From: Microthrixaceae bacterium
GTDB lineage: Bacteria > Actinomycetota > Acidimicrobiia > Acidimicrobiales > Acidimicrobilacustridaceae
Reading direction: 5' to 3'
NCBI GenBank assembly: GCA_947449015.1
Contig: CANFQA010000017.1
Location: forward strand, 1-52,357
Length of the DNA: 52,357 nt
The notes beneath the pieces are model-generated. The model was not told the DNA's origin and did no database searches. It was given only the letters and a program-made list of their open reading frames with translations. The position numbers and the translations under genes were made by a program. Positions 45,713 to 52,357 of the stretch are shown in pieces. Each line of letters opens with the position of its first letter. The first letter of the stretch is position 1.

Positions 45713-46134
45713 GACGGCAGTCCAGTTCCATCTGCGGGCACGGTGGTTCCGTCGCATGGGTCGCGGAACTCCGCGCTCTCGGCCTGCCAGGTCACCGAGC
45801 AATCTCGGCTCTGGCCGGGCCGGCGGGCATCGAAGGCGTGCCATCCGGTGGCGTCGTCATCACCGATGTGCTGCAGATACACGTCGCGCTTGCCGCCGGA
45901 CACATCGGGCAGCAGAAGCGGTCCGGCTGACGCGATGGAGCCCGCCAGCGATTGGGCCGAGCCGGCGTCGTAGGTGTTCGAACCCAGCTTGACCTGGACC
46001 TTGCCTGATTCGGTGAGTGAGGGGATGGCGAAGATGAACAGCACCAGTACCAAGATGAGCCCGAGAGCCACTCCCGCCACCGCAAGGATGATCGAGCGGG
46101 GCGTGCGGGTCGGTGTCTGTTTGACCGGTGACAT
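45640..46134 (-). CDS. Membrane-anchored Rieske-like protein lacking cluster ligands
   Basis: This 164-residue protein has one N-terminal membrane helix (14-38) and an outside domain. The segment DCSVTWQAESAEFRDPCDGT resembles the two Rieske boxes. Box I normally gives C-x-H-x-x-C and box II C-x-C-H-G-S. Here the two cysteines that would form the Rieske disulfide (Cys112, Cys127) are kept. The four 2Fe-2S ligands are gone; box II reads DPCDGT. So the fold may be Rieske-like without a cluster. The family match is by pattern only. It is convergent with the iron permease and divergent from sucC. GATACT lies 6 nt before its ATG. Confidence 0.8.
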   Translation of the reverse strand: MSPVKQTPTRTPRSIILAVAGVALGLILVLVLFIFAIPSLTESGKVQVKLGSNTYDAGSAQSLAGSIASAGPLLLPDVSGGKRDVYLQHIGDDDATGWHAFDARRPGQSRDCSVTWQAESAEFRDPCDGTTVPADGTGLPSYPVTVSDSGRVEVDFSVDAGAGN

Positions 46135-46140
46135 GGGTCA

Positions 46141-46146
46141 AGTATC
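46141..46146 (-). promoter_or_regulatory. Leaderless-type -10 for the Rieske-like gene
   Basis: On the minus strand GATACT is 6 nt before the ATG at 46134, with no ribosome site. It lies in the divergent gap shared with sucC. Confidence 0.45.
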
Positions 46147-46243
46147 GCCGCAGCTGGGCGCTTCGATGAAGTCATCGGTCGGCGAGGCCGGCCCAGCTTG
46201 GAACCTATGAGGCTTCGTTTGGGACCGCAGCCCCCTCGCTGAC

Positions 46244-46249
46244 TACCTT
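46244..46249 (+). promoter_or_regulatory. Leaderless-type -10 for sucC
   Basis: TACCTT ends 6 nt before the GTG at 46256 and there is no Shine-Dalgarno. TTGGGA (46219-46224) is a possible -35 with a 19-nt spacer. Confidence 0.5.
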
Positions 46250-46255
46250 GTCGCC

Positions 46256-47398
46256 GTGGATCTTCTCGAATATCAAGGCAAACAGTTCTTCGCAACGTTC
46301 GGTATCCCGGTCTCCGACGGTCGTGCCGTCACGACCGTTGAGGATGCAGTCGCCGCGGCGAACGCAGTCGGTTACCCAGTCGTGGTCAAGGCCCAGGTGC
46401 ATGCTGGTGGTCGTGGCAAAGCCGGTGGCGTGAAACTCGCCACCAATGAGGCCGAGGTGCGAGAGCACGCCGGCAACATTCTCGGGCTCGACATCAAGGG
46501 TCATATCACTCGCATTCTCTGGATCGAGAACGCTTCGGACATCGCCGAGGAGTACTACGCCTCGTTCACGCTCGATCGTTCCGCCAAGAAGCATCTCGGC
46601 ATGCTCTCCAAGGAAGGTGGCGTCGAGATCGAGCAGGTTGCGGTCGATAACCCCGACGCCATTGCCAAGATCTGGATTGATCCGGTTGACGGTCTCAGCG
46701 CAGATGTCTGCCGTGCGTGGGTCAAGGCCGCGAATCTCAACGCCGATGTCACCGAGGACGCTGTCGAGCTGCTCTGCAAGCTCTACACCGCGTACGTCGA
46801 GGGCGACGCCGATCTCGCCGAGATCAACCCGCTCATCGTGAAGACCAATGGCCGGGTGCACGCACTCGACGCCAAGGTCACGCTTGATGACAACGCCGAG
46901 TTCCGCCACGAATGGGATGAGTACGCCACCACGCAGGTGCGCGATGCCCGTGAGGAAGCGGCCCATGCCAAGGGCCTGCAGTACGTGGGCCTTGAGGGCT
47001 CAGTCGGAATCATCGCCAACGGCGCTGGTCTGGCCATGAGCACGCTCGACGTCGTCAACCAGGCCGGTGGCGAAGCCGCCAACTTCCTGGACATCGGCGG
47101 CGGTGCGAACGCCGAGGTCATGGCTGGCGCGCTGCAGGTCATCAACGATGACCCGAGTGTGAAGTCGATCTTCATCAACATCTTCGGCGGTATCACCCGA
47201 GGCGAAGAGGTCGCCAAGGGGATCATCGGTGCGCTTGAGATGGTCGACATCACCGCCCCGATCGTCATCCGCCTCGACGGCACCAACGCTGAGGAGGGCC
47301 GAGCACTGCTCGCCCCGCACCTGTCCGAGCGACTCCAGAGCAAGCCCACCATGCTCGAAGCTGCTGCTACCGCTGTCGCACTCGCGAAGAAGAACTGA
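46256..47398 (+). CDS. sucC: Succinyl-CoA synthetase beta subunit
   Basis: This 380-residue subunit carries the ATP-grasp domain (MDLLEYQGKQFFATFGIPVS, VVKAQVHAGGRGKAGGVKLA) and the CoA-ligase part (NGAGLAMSTLDVVNQAGGEA, FINIFGGITRGEEVAKGI). With SucD it interconverts succinyl-CoA and succinate with nucleotide phosphorylation in the TCA cycle. The GTG start gives the family N-terminus and suits a leaderless mRNA. Confidence 0.98.
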   Translation: MDLLEYQGKQFFATFGIPVSDGRAVTTVEDAVAAANAVGYPVVVKAQVHAGGRGKAGGVKLATNEAEVREHAGNILGLDIKGHITRILWIENASDIAEEYYASFTLDRSAKKHLGMLSKEGGVEIEQVAVDNPDAIAKIWIDPVDGLSADVCRAWVKAANLNADVTEDAVELLCKLYTAYVEGDADLAEINPLIVKTNGRVHALDAKVTLDDNAEFRHEWDEYATTQVRDAREEAAHAKGLQYVGLEGSVGIIANGAGLAMSTLDVVNQAGGEAANFLDIGGGANAEVMAGALQVINDDPSVKSIFINIFGGITRGEEVAKGIIGALEMVDITAPIVIRLDGTNAEEGRALLAPHLSERLQSKPTMLEAAATAVALAKKN

Positions 47399-47406
47399 GG
47401 AATCCG

Positions 47407-48300
47407 ATGAGCATCTTCGTCGACGAGAATACAAAGGTCATCTACCAGGGCCTCACCGGTTCGCAGGGTCGTTTCTACGGCCTGCGCAACCGTGACTACG
47501 GCACCAACGTGGTTGGTGGCACCAACCCCAAGAAGGCCGGAACCGATGTCGATGGCATCCCGATCTTCGCCAACGTCGGTGAGGCTGTCGCCGCCACCGG
47601 CGCCAACGCCTCATGCATCTTCATTCCCGCCCCCGGTGTCCGCGCCGCGATCATGGACGCCGCTGAGGGTGGCGTCGAGTTCATCGTGTGCATCACTGAA
47701 GGCGTGCCGGCCCACGACGAAGCGTGGTTCTACAACGAACTCAAGCGCGACTTCCCGAACGTGCGTCTGCTCGGCCCGAACTGCCCCGGCATCATCAGCC
47801 CCGGCAAGTGCAACATCGGCATCACCGCCGGTGAGATCGCCAAGCCCGGCGGCCCGGTTGGCATCGTGAGCCGCTCCGGCACGCTCACCTACCAGGCGCT
47901 GTACGAACTCAAGCTGCAGAACATCGGCGTCACCACCTGCGTCGGCATCGGTGGCGACCCCGTTCCCGGCACCTCGTTCATCGACTGCCTCGCAGCGTTT
48001 GAAGCCGATCCCGATACCAAGGCCGTCATGATGATCGGCGAGATCGGTGGTTCGGCTGAGGAAGAGGCCGCGGAGTTCATCAAGAACAACATGTCCAAGC
48101 CGGTCGTGTCCTATGTCGCTGGTGTCACCGCCCCTCCGGGCAAGAAGATGGGCCATGCCGGCGCCATCGTCTCCGGTGGCAAGGGCACTGCTGCCGCCAA
48201 GATGGAAGCCCTCGCTGATGCGGGCGTCCGTGTGGGTAAGAACCCCACCGAGGCTGGCGAACTCATGGTTGAGGTCGTCCGCGAGCACGGCTGGGCCTGA
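47407..48300 (+). CDS. sucD: Succinyl-CoA synthetase alpha subunit
   Basis: This 297-residue subunit binds CoA ([20 protein letters not shown]) and carries the phosphohistidine His250 in [33 protein letters not shown] and [20 protein letters not shown] are standard. It starts 8 nt after sucC and ends before a terminator. Confidence 0.98.
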   Translation: MSIFVDENTKVIYQGLTGSQGRFYGLRNRDYGTNVVGGTNPKKAGTDVDGIPIFANVGEAVAATGANASCIFIPAPGVRAAIMDAAEGGVEFIVCITEGVPAHDEAWFYNELKRDFPNVRLLGPNCPGIISPGKCNIGITAGEIAKPGGPVGIVSRSGTLTYQALYELKLQNIGVTTCVGIGGDPVPGTSFIDCLAAFEADPDTKAVMMIGEIGGSAEEEAAEFIKNNMSKPVVSYVAGVTAPPGKKMGHAGAIVSGGKGTAAAKMEALADAGVRVGKNPTEAGELMVEVVREHGWA

Positions 48301-48346
48301 GCCCAACGCTGCCGCTGGTTCGGTAGCAGCAATGCAGTTCTGATCG

Positions 48347-48372
48347 AAGGCCCGGCCATCGTGCCGGGCTTT
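48347..48372 (+). terminator. Terminator after sucD
   Basis: AAGGCCCGGC (48347-48356) pairs with GCCGGGCTTT (48363-48372) with one G-U pair and a 6-nt loop. The 3' arm ends in TTT. It lies 46 nt after the sucD stop. Confidence 0.8.
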
Positions 48373-48422
48373 CGTCGTTGCTGGCCCGCGTCATTGTCGG
48401 CCCACGAAATTCCTAAGGCCGT

Positions 48423-48428
48423 TACTGT
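48423..48428 (+). promoter_or_regulatory. Leaderless-type -10 for the amidohydrolase gene
   Basis: TACTGT is 6 nt before the ATG at 48435, with no ribosome site. No clear -35 is at standard distance. Confidence 0.45.
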
Positions 48429-48434
48429 CGGGCC

Positions 48435-50126
48435 ATGCATGATCTGGTGATCTCGGGGGGCATGGTTGTCGATGGGTCCGGGGCTGAGCCCCAGCGGGCC
48501 GATGTGGCCATTGACGGCGACACGATCGTGGCGGTGGGTGCCGATGTCGGTGCCGCCCGTCGAACCATCGACGCTGAGGACCGACTGGTCACGCCCGGGT
48601 TCGTCGACGTGCACACCCATCTCGATGCGCAGTTGGCCTGGGACCCAATCGGCACCTCCACCTGCTGGCATGGCGTCACCTCAGTGGTCATCGGAAACTG
48701 CGGCATGACGTTCGCCCCGGTGCGCGACGGCGAGGCTCCGTTCCTCGCCCAGGCGATGGAGGCGGTCGAGGACATCCCCGCCGATTCGATTCTCGCCGGT
48801 ATGCCGTGGAACTGGAACACGCACGGTGAGTATTTGCAGTGGTTGGCCAGTCAGCCCAAGGGACTGAACTTCGCCGGGTTCGTCGGTCATGGTGCAGTTC
48901 GCTACTACGCCATGGGTGATCGTTCGCTCGATGTAGATACCGAACCCACCGACGATGAACTCGCGGTCATGGTGGGTCTCGTTGATGAGGCAATGCGAGC
49001 CGGAGCGGTGGGGTTCTCCACCTCACGCACCGGTCGTCATGTCACCTTCGATGGTCGCAACGTGCCGGGTACTTGGGCGACCGAACGCGAACTCGTGGCG
49101 CTCGCGTCGGTGCTTGGTGCGCATGGCCGTGGCGTGCTCGGTTGTGCGCCGCGCTTCGATGGTGAGGGGTTGGGTCTGGAACGGGCCCGCAGCGAGGTGG
49201 CGATCATGGCCGCTATGAGCCGGGCCTCGGGCCGTCCGTTCACCTTCAACCTCACCTCGGTGTTCGCCGATCCGCAGCAGTGGCGACAGGTGCTGGACTT
49301 CGTTTCCGAGGCCAACGCCACCGGCGCGAACCTGCGTCCGCAGACCACATCACGTTCAATCGGCGTGATCTTTTCGCTCGCGCACAAGACCCCGTTCGAC
49401 AATCGCACCGGCTGGGATGTCATCGCCGGCCGGACTCTCGCCGAACGAGTGGCCATCCTGCGCGACCCGACTGTGCGCGCTGGTCTCATTGCTCGCGGTG
49501 ATGGCCGCCGTGGACTCGAAGCCACCCGCGAGTACTTCGTGCTCACCCCGGAGCATGGCGCTCGTTACGACTCCCGACCGGAGGACAGCCTCGCCGCCTA
49601 TGCCGAGCGGGCCGGAACCACCGCGGTGGAGGCGTATCTCGATCTTGTTGACGCCACCGACGGCAAGGTGATCCTCAACTGGCCGATCCTGAACCAGGAC
49701 TTCACGGTGATCGATCAGATGCTCACCGATCCGCGCATGATGCTCGGCCTTGCCGATTCGGGTGCGCATGTCGGGCAGATCCTCGATGCGAGTCAGCCCA
49801 CGTTCTTCCTGTCGTACTGGATCCGTGAGCGCGGCCTCATGTCGATCGGCGAGGGTGTGCATCAGCTCACCGGTCGTCCTGCCGAGTTGTTCGGGTTCAC
49901 CGACCGCGGACGGATCGCCGTTGGCACCAAGGCTGATGTCAACGTGTTCTCACTCGAAGACCTCTATCTTCCGCTGCCCACCTTCCAGCGCGACTTCCCG
50001 GCTGGCGCCGGTCGGTTCGTGCAGCGATCGCAGGGATATGACGCCACGATCGTCAATGGCTCGGTGTTCATGGAACACGGCGAACACACTGGTGCTCTGG
50101 CGGGAAGGCCCCTGCTCGCCTCCTGA
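48435..50126 (+). CDS. Amidohydrolase, D-aminoacylase-like
   Basis: This 563-residue metal-dependent hydrolase has DVHTHLD (59-64) with His60 and His62, and VIGNCG with Cys89, the metal-bridging pattern of N-acyl-D-amino acid deacylases. The composite beta-sandwich residues (DLVISGGMVVDGSG and the matching C-terminal strand with TDRGRIAVGTKADVNVF) complete the family. The substrate may be an N-acyl-D-amino acid or another amide; it is not decided by sequence. It sits between sucCD and purN and shares no clear pathway with them. Confidence 0.92.
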   Translation: MHDLVISGGMVVDGSGAEPQRADVAIDGDTIVAVGADVGAARRTIDAEDRLVTPGFVDVHTHLDAQLAWDPIGTSTCWHGVTSVVIGNCGMTFAPVRDGEAPFLAQAMEAVEDIPADSILAGMPWNWNTHGEYLQWLASQPKGLNFAGFVGHGAVRYYAMGDRSLDVDTEPTDDELAVMVGLVDEAMRAGAVGFSTSRTGRHVTFDGRNVPGTWATERELVALASVLGAHGRGVLGCAPRFDGEGLGLERARSEVAIMAAMSRASGRPFTFNLTSVFADPQQWRQVLDFVSEANATGANLRPQTTSRSIGVIFSLAHKTPFDNRTGWDVIAGRTLAERVAILRDPTVRAGLIARGDGRRGLEATREYFVLTPEHGARYDSRPEDSLAAYAERAGTTAVEAYLDLVDATDGKVILNWPILNQDFTVIDQMLTDPRMMLGLADSGAHVGQILDASQPTFFLSYWIRERGLMSIGEGVHQLTGRPAELFGFTDRGRIAVGTKADVNVFSLEDLYLPLPTFQRDFPAGAGRFVQRSQGYDATIVNGSVFMEHGEHTGALAGRPLLAS

Positions 50127-50132
50127 TAGGTT
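50127..50132 (+). promoter_or_regulatory. Leaderless-type -10 for purN
   Basis: TAGGTT follows the amidohydrolase stop and ends 7 nt before the ATG at 50140. No ribosome site is visible. Confidence 0.4.
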
Positions 50133-50139
50133 CGGCGCA

Positions 50140-50703
50140 ATGCGTGTTGCTGTCCTAGCCTCCGGAAGCGGAACCATCCTTGATGCCATCTGCGCCGCTG
50201 GTGTGCCGGTAGCGGTCACTGTGGTCGACCGCGAATGTGGCGCCCAAGACGTCGCTGAACGTAACGGTGTCGAATGCGAACTGATGCAGCGACGCAGTTA
50301 CGCGCGTGACTTCGATCGTGACGGCTACACCGCTGAGGTTGCCGGTCTGCTCACCGGCTACGACATTGACCTCGTCGTTATGGCCGGCTTCGGAACCATC
50401 CTCGGAAAAGGCATGTTCGAAACGTTTCCGGGCCATGTGCTCAACACCCATCCGGCGCTGCTGCCGTCATTTCCCGGTTGGCATGGCGTGGCCGATGCAC
50501 TGGCCTATGGCGTGAAGGTCACAGGCTGCACGGTGCATATCGCCACCGAAGAAGTCGACGCTGGACCGATCCTTGCCCAGGAGGCCGTGGTCATCGAACC
50601 GGGCGACACCGTGGAGTCATTGCACGAGCGCATCAAGGCGGTCGAGCGCCGCATCTATGTCCGCACCATTCGCGAGATCATCGAAAGGGGAAGTGTCCAG
50701 TGA
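50140..50703 (+). CDS. purN: Phosphoribosylglycinamide formyltransferase
   Basis: This 187-residue enzyme formylates GAR with 10-formyl-THF in purine synthesis. The catalytic Asn102, His104 and Asp140 (in LNTHPALLPSFPG and EEVDAGPILAQE) match the E. coli spacing. The phosphate loop GSGTILDAI differs slightly from the usual GSGTNLQAI. The start at 50140 is right after a -10-like element. The stop overlaps the purH GTG (GTGA). Confidence 0.97.
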   Translation: MRVAVLASGSGTILDAICAAGVPVAVTVVDRECGAQDVAERNGVECELMQRRSYARDFDRDGYTAEVAGLLTGYDIDLVVMAGFGTILGKGMFETFPGHVLNTHPALLPSFPGWHGVADALAYGVKVTGCTVHIATEEVDAGPILAQEAVVIEPGDTVESLHERIKAVERRIYVRTIREIIERGSVQ

Positions 50704-52250
50704 GGGCTCTTCTGTCTGTGTACGACAAGTCCGGCATCGTGGAGTTCGCCCAGGCTCTGCATGAACTGGGCTGGGATCTCGTCTCCAGCGGCGGTACCGC
50801 TCGCGTTATCGCTGCAGCCGGTGTTCCTGTCACTGATGTCGCTGATCTCACCGGGGTGCCCGCCATCCTCGGTCATCGTGTCGTGACGCTTCATCCGAAG
50901 GTGCACGGCGGTCTACTCGCGGACCCAACGAACGCAGAACATCGCTCTGATATGGCCGAGTACGGCATCGAACCGATCGAGCTTGTGGTGGCCAACCTGT
51001 ATCCGTTCTCGGCGGAACCTTCGATCGAGTTGATCGATATCGGCGGCCCCACCATGGTGCGCGCCGCGGCCAAGAACCATGCATTCGTCGGCATCATCAC
51101 TGATCCGTCGCGCTACGACGAGGTGCTCACCGAACTTCGGGCCGAGGGCGCACTTACGCAGGCCACGCGCACACGACTTGCCCGCGATGCGTTCGCGCAT
51201 ACTGCGGCCTATGACGCCGAAATCCTCGCCTGGTTCGATGCCGGCCAACCGACTGCTGGTGCGACAGCCGGCGACGCTGCGACGAGCGACAATGCCGATG
51301 CGCCGGCCGAATTACCCGCAACCATCTCGCTCACACTCACCCGCGAGCAGGTGCTGCGTTACGGCGAGAATCCGCATCAGGTTGGTGCTCGCTATAGCGC
51401 CGCCGGCGAAACCGGTTGGTGGACCACTGCCGTGCAGCATGGTGGCAAGGAGATGAGTTATCTCAACGTGTATGACACCGAAGCGGCATGGCGTCTCGTG
51501 CATTCGATCGGCGAGCGTCCCGCTGCCGTGGTCATCAAGCACGCCAACCCCTGCGGTGTCGCCGTGGCCGATGACATCGCCACTGCCTATGCACGCGCAC
51601 ATGCCTGCGACACGGTTTCCGCGTTCGGCGGCATCATCGCTCTCAACCGAACTGTCACTCTCGAGGTGGCTCAAGCCATTGCTCCGGTGTTCACCGAGGT
51701 CCTCGTGGCCCCCGGGTACGAACCCGATGCGCTTGCGGCGCTGCAGGAGAAGAAGAACCTGCGCATTCTCACTGCCGTGGCGCCGGGTGCCCCCGGACTT
51801 TCACTGCGGCCCATCGACGGCGGGTATCTCGTGCAGACGCCTGATCTCGTCACCGATGATCGGTCGGGCTGGACCGTGGCCACCAAGCGAGCGCCCTCTG
51901 AAGCCGAATGGATTGATCTCGTGCTGGCCTGGCAGGTCGTGGCCAAGGTGACATCGAACGCCATCGTTTTGGTGAAGGACGGTCAGGCAGTGGGCATCGG
52001 TTGCGGTCAGCAGAACCGTCGCGATGCCGGACATCTCGCCGCGGTGAAGGCCGAGGGTCGGGCAGTGGGCGGCGCGTACGCGTCAGACGCGTTCTTCCCG
52101 TTCCCCGATGGTCTCGACGCCGCCATCGAGGCCGGTGCCACCTGTGTCATCCAACCCGGCGGTTCCATCCGGGACGAGGAAGTCATCGCCGCTGCCGACG
52201 CTGCTGGTCTCGCCATGGTGTTCACCGGCGAGCGCCACTTCCGTCACTGA
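50700..52250 (+). CDS. purH: AICAR transformylase/IMP cyclohydrolase
   Basis: This 516-residue bifunctional enzyme makes the last two steps to IMP. The N-terminal IMP cyclohydrolase domain reads [20 protein letters not shown] with SSGGTARVI. The C-terminal transformylase has RYGENPHQ and [13 protein letters not shown] with its catalytic Lys-His, and [11 protein letters not shown]-like [13 protein letters not shown]. The GTG start at 50700 overlaps purN by 4 nt. An insert of Ala/Asp-rich sequence lies near residues 180-200. Its 3' end overlaps the convergent gene by 7 nt. Confidence 0.98.
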   Translation: MRALLSVYDKSGIVEFAQALHELGWDLVSSGGTARVIAAAGVPVTDVADLTGVPAILGHRVVTLHPKVHGGLLADPTNAEHRSDMAEYGIEPIELVVANLYPFSAEPSIELIDIGGPTMVRAAAKNHAFVGIITDPSRYDEVLTELRAEGALTQATRTRLARDAFAHTAAYDAEILAWFDAGQPTAGATAGDAATSDNADAPAELPATISLTLTREQVLRYGENPHQVGARYSAAGETGWWTTAVQHGGKEMSYLNVYDTEAAWRLVHSIGERPAAVVIKHANPCGVAVADDIATAYARAHACDTVSAFGGIIALNRTVTLEVAQAIAPVFTEVLVAPGYEPDALAALQEKKNLRILTAVAPGAPGLSLRPIDGGYLVQTPDLVTDDRSGWTVATKRAPSEAEWIDLVLAWQVVAKVTSNAIVLVKDGQAVGIGCGQQNRRDAGHLAAVKAEGRAVGGAYASDAFFPFPDGLDAAIEAGATCVIQPGGSIRDEEVIAAADAAGLAMVFTGERHFRH

Positions 52251-52357
52251 TCGGCAGCACCGACCCAGTAGTTCGCCATCAGCTCGGTCATCCACTCGGG
52301 CTGCTCGATGGTGCCGCGGGCGGTGAACTCCCGCACATGGGGTTTGATGTCGATCAC
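52244..52357 (-). CDS. C-terminal end of a TrmO-like tRNA methyltransferase (partial)
   Basis: The minus strand reads VIDIKPHVREFTARGTIEQP then [17 protein letters not shown] and a stop at 52244-52246. The D-I-K-P motif and the E-L-M-x-x-Y-W end match the C-terminus of actinobacterial TsaA/TrmO proteins, which methylate N6 of t6A37 in tRNA-Thr. Only 37 residues are visible, so the call is tentative. It converges on purH with a 7-nt overlap. Confidence 0.6.
   Translation of the reverse strand: MIDIKPHVREFTARGTIEQPEWMTELMANYWVGAADQ

Overview
This window is a dense stretch of high-GC bacterial housekeeping genes, almost all on the + strand. The gene order points to an actinobacterium: tuf, S10/spc/alpha ribosomal clusters, rplM-rpsI-glmM-glmS-acpS/nnr-alr-tsaE-tsaB-rimI-tsaD-groES-groEL, then guaB3-guaA, and further on pcrA-sucC-sucD-purN-purH. 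Mycobacterium and Streptomyces share much of this order. A CIRCE-controlled groESL, a type-Z zinc S14, an F420-type luciferase-like oxidoreductase and many GTG starts agree. The unusual fusions and insertions suggest a deep branch such as Acidimicrobiia. That placement is inference; no marker was compared with a database.

Layout. 1-147 is the end of tuf. 163-12377 is the S10 and spc clusters through secY. It is interrupted after rpsJ by a terminator and a short-chain dehydrogenase gene, so rplC begins a separate unit. 12377-17271 carries adk, map, infA, rpmJ, rpsM, rpsK, rpsD, rpoA and rplQ. infA has its own promoter, a repeat-bearing leader and apparently a CTG start. 17351-20606 holds truA, rplM, rpsI and glmM. 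20646-26068 encodes two unusual large proteins: a 1170-residue GlmS-like enzyme and an AcpS-NnrE-NnrD triple fusion. 26124-30627 has a CBS protein, alr and the t6A genes tsaE, tsaB, rimI and tsaD. 30734-32890 is groESL. 32986-37570 is the one accessory-looking region: a large secreted or anchored RCC1/DUF285 protein, a 57-residue hypothetical and a NUDIX hydrolase, where relatives carry guaB2. 37669-40394 is guaB3-guaA. 40440-46134 mixes metabolic genes, pcrA, an iron permease with an iron box, and a Rieske-like protein that has lost its cluster ligands. 46256-52250 carries sucCD, an amidohydrolase and purNH. The window ends in the 3' end of a minus-strand gene that looks like trmO.

How the genes work together. 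Most of the window builds ribosomes, exports protein (SecY), processes N-termini (Map) and transcribes (RpoA). The second part makes UDP-GlcNAc and D-Ala for the wall (GlmS, GlmM, Alr), repairs NAD(P)HX, activates acyl carrier protein, makes t6A-tRNA and folds proteins. The last part makes purines (GuaA, PurN, PurH, possibly GuaB3), runs a TCA step (SucCD), takes up iron and repairs DNA. Genes are tightly packed, with repeated NTGA and TGATG stop-start overlaps. Several operon-first genes have a -10-like hexamer 6-7 nt before the start codon and no Shine-Dalgarno sequence, which suggests leaderless mRNAs. I saw no tRNA, rRNA, CRISPR array, insertion sequence or phage gene.
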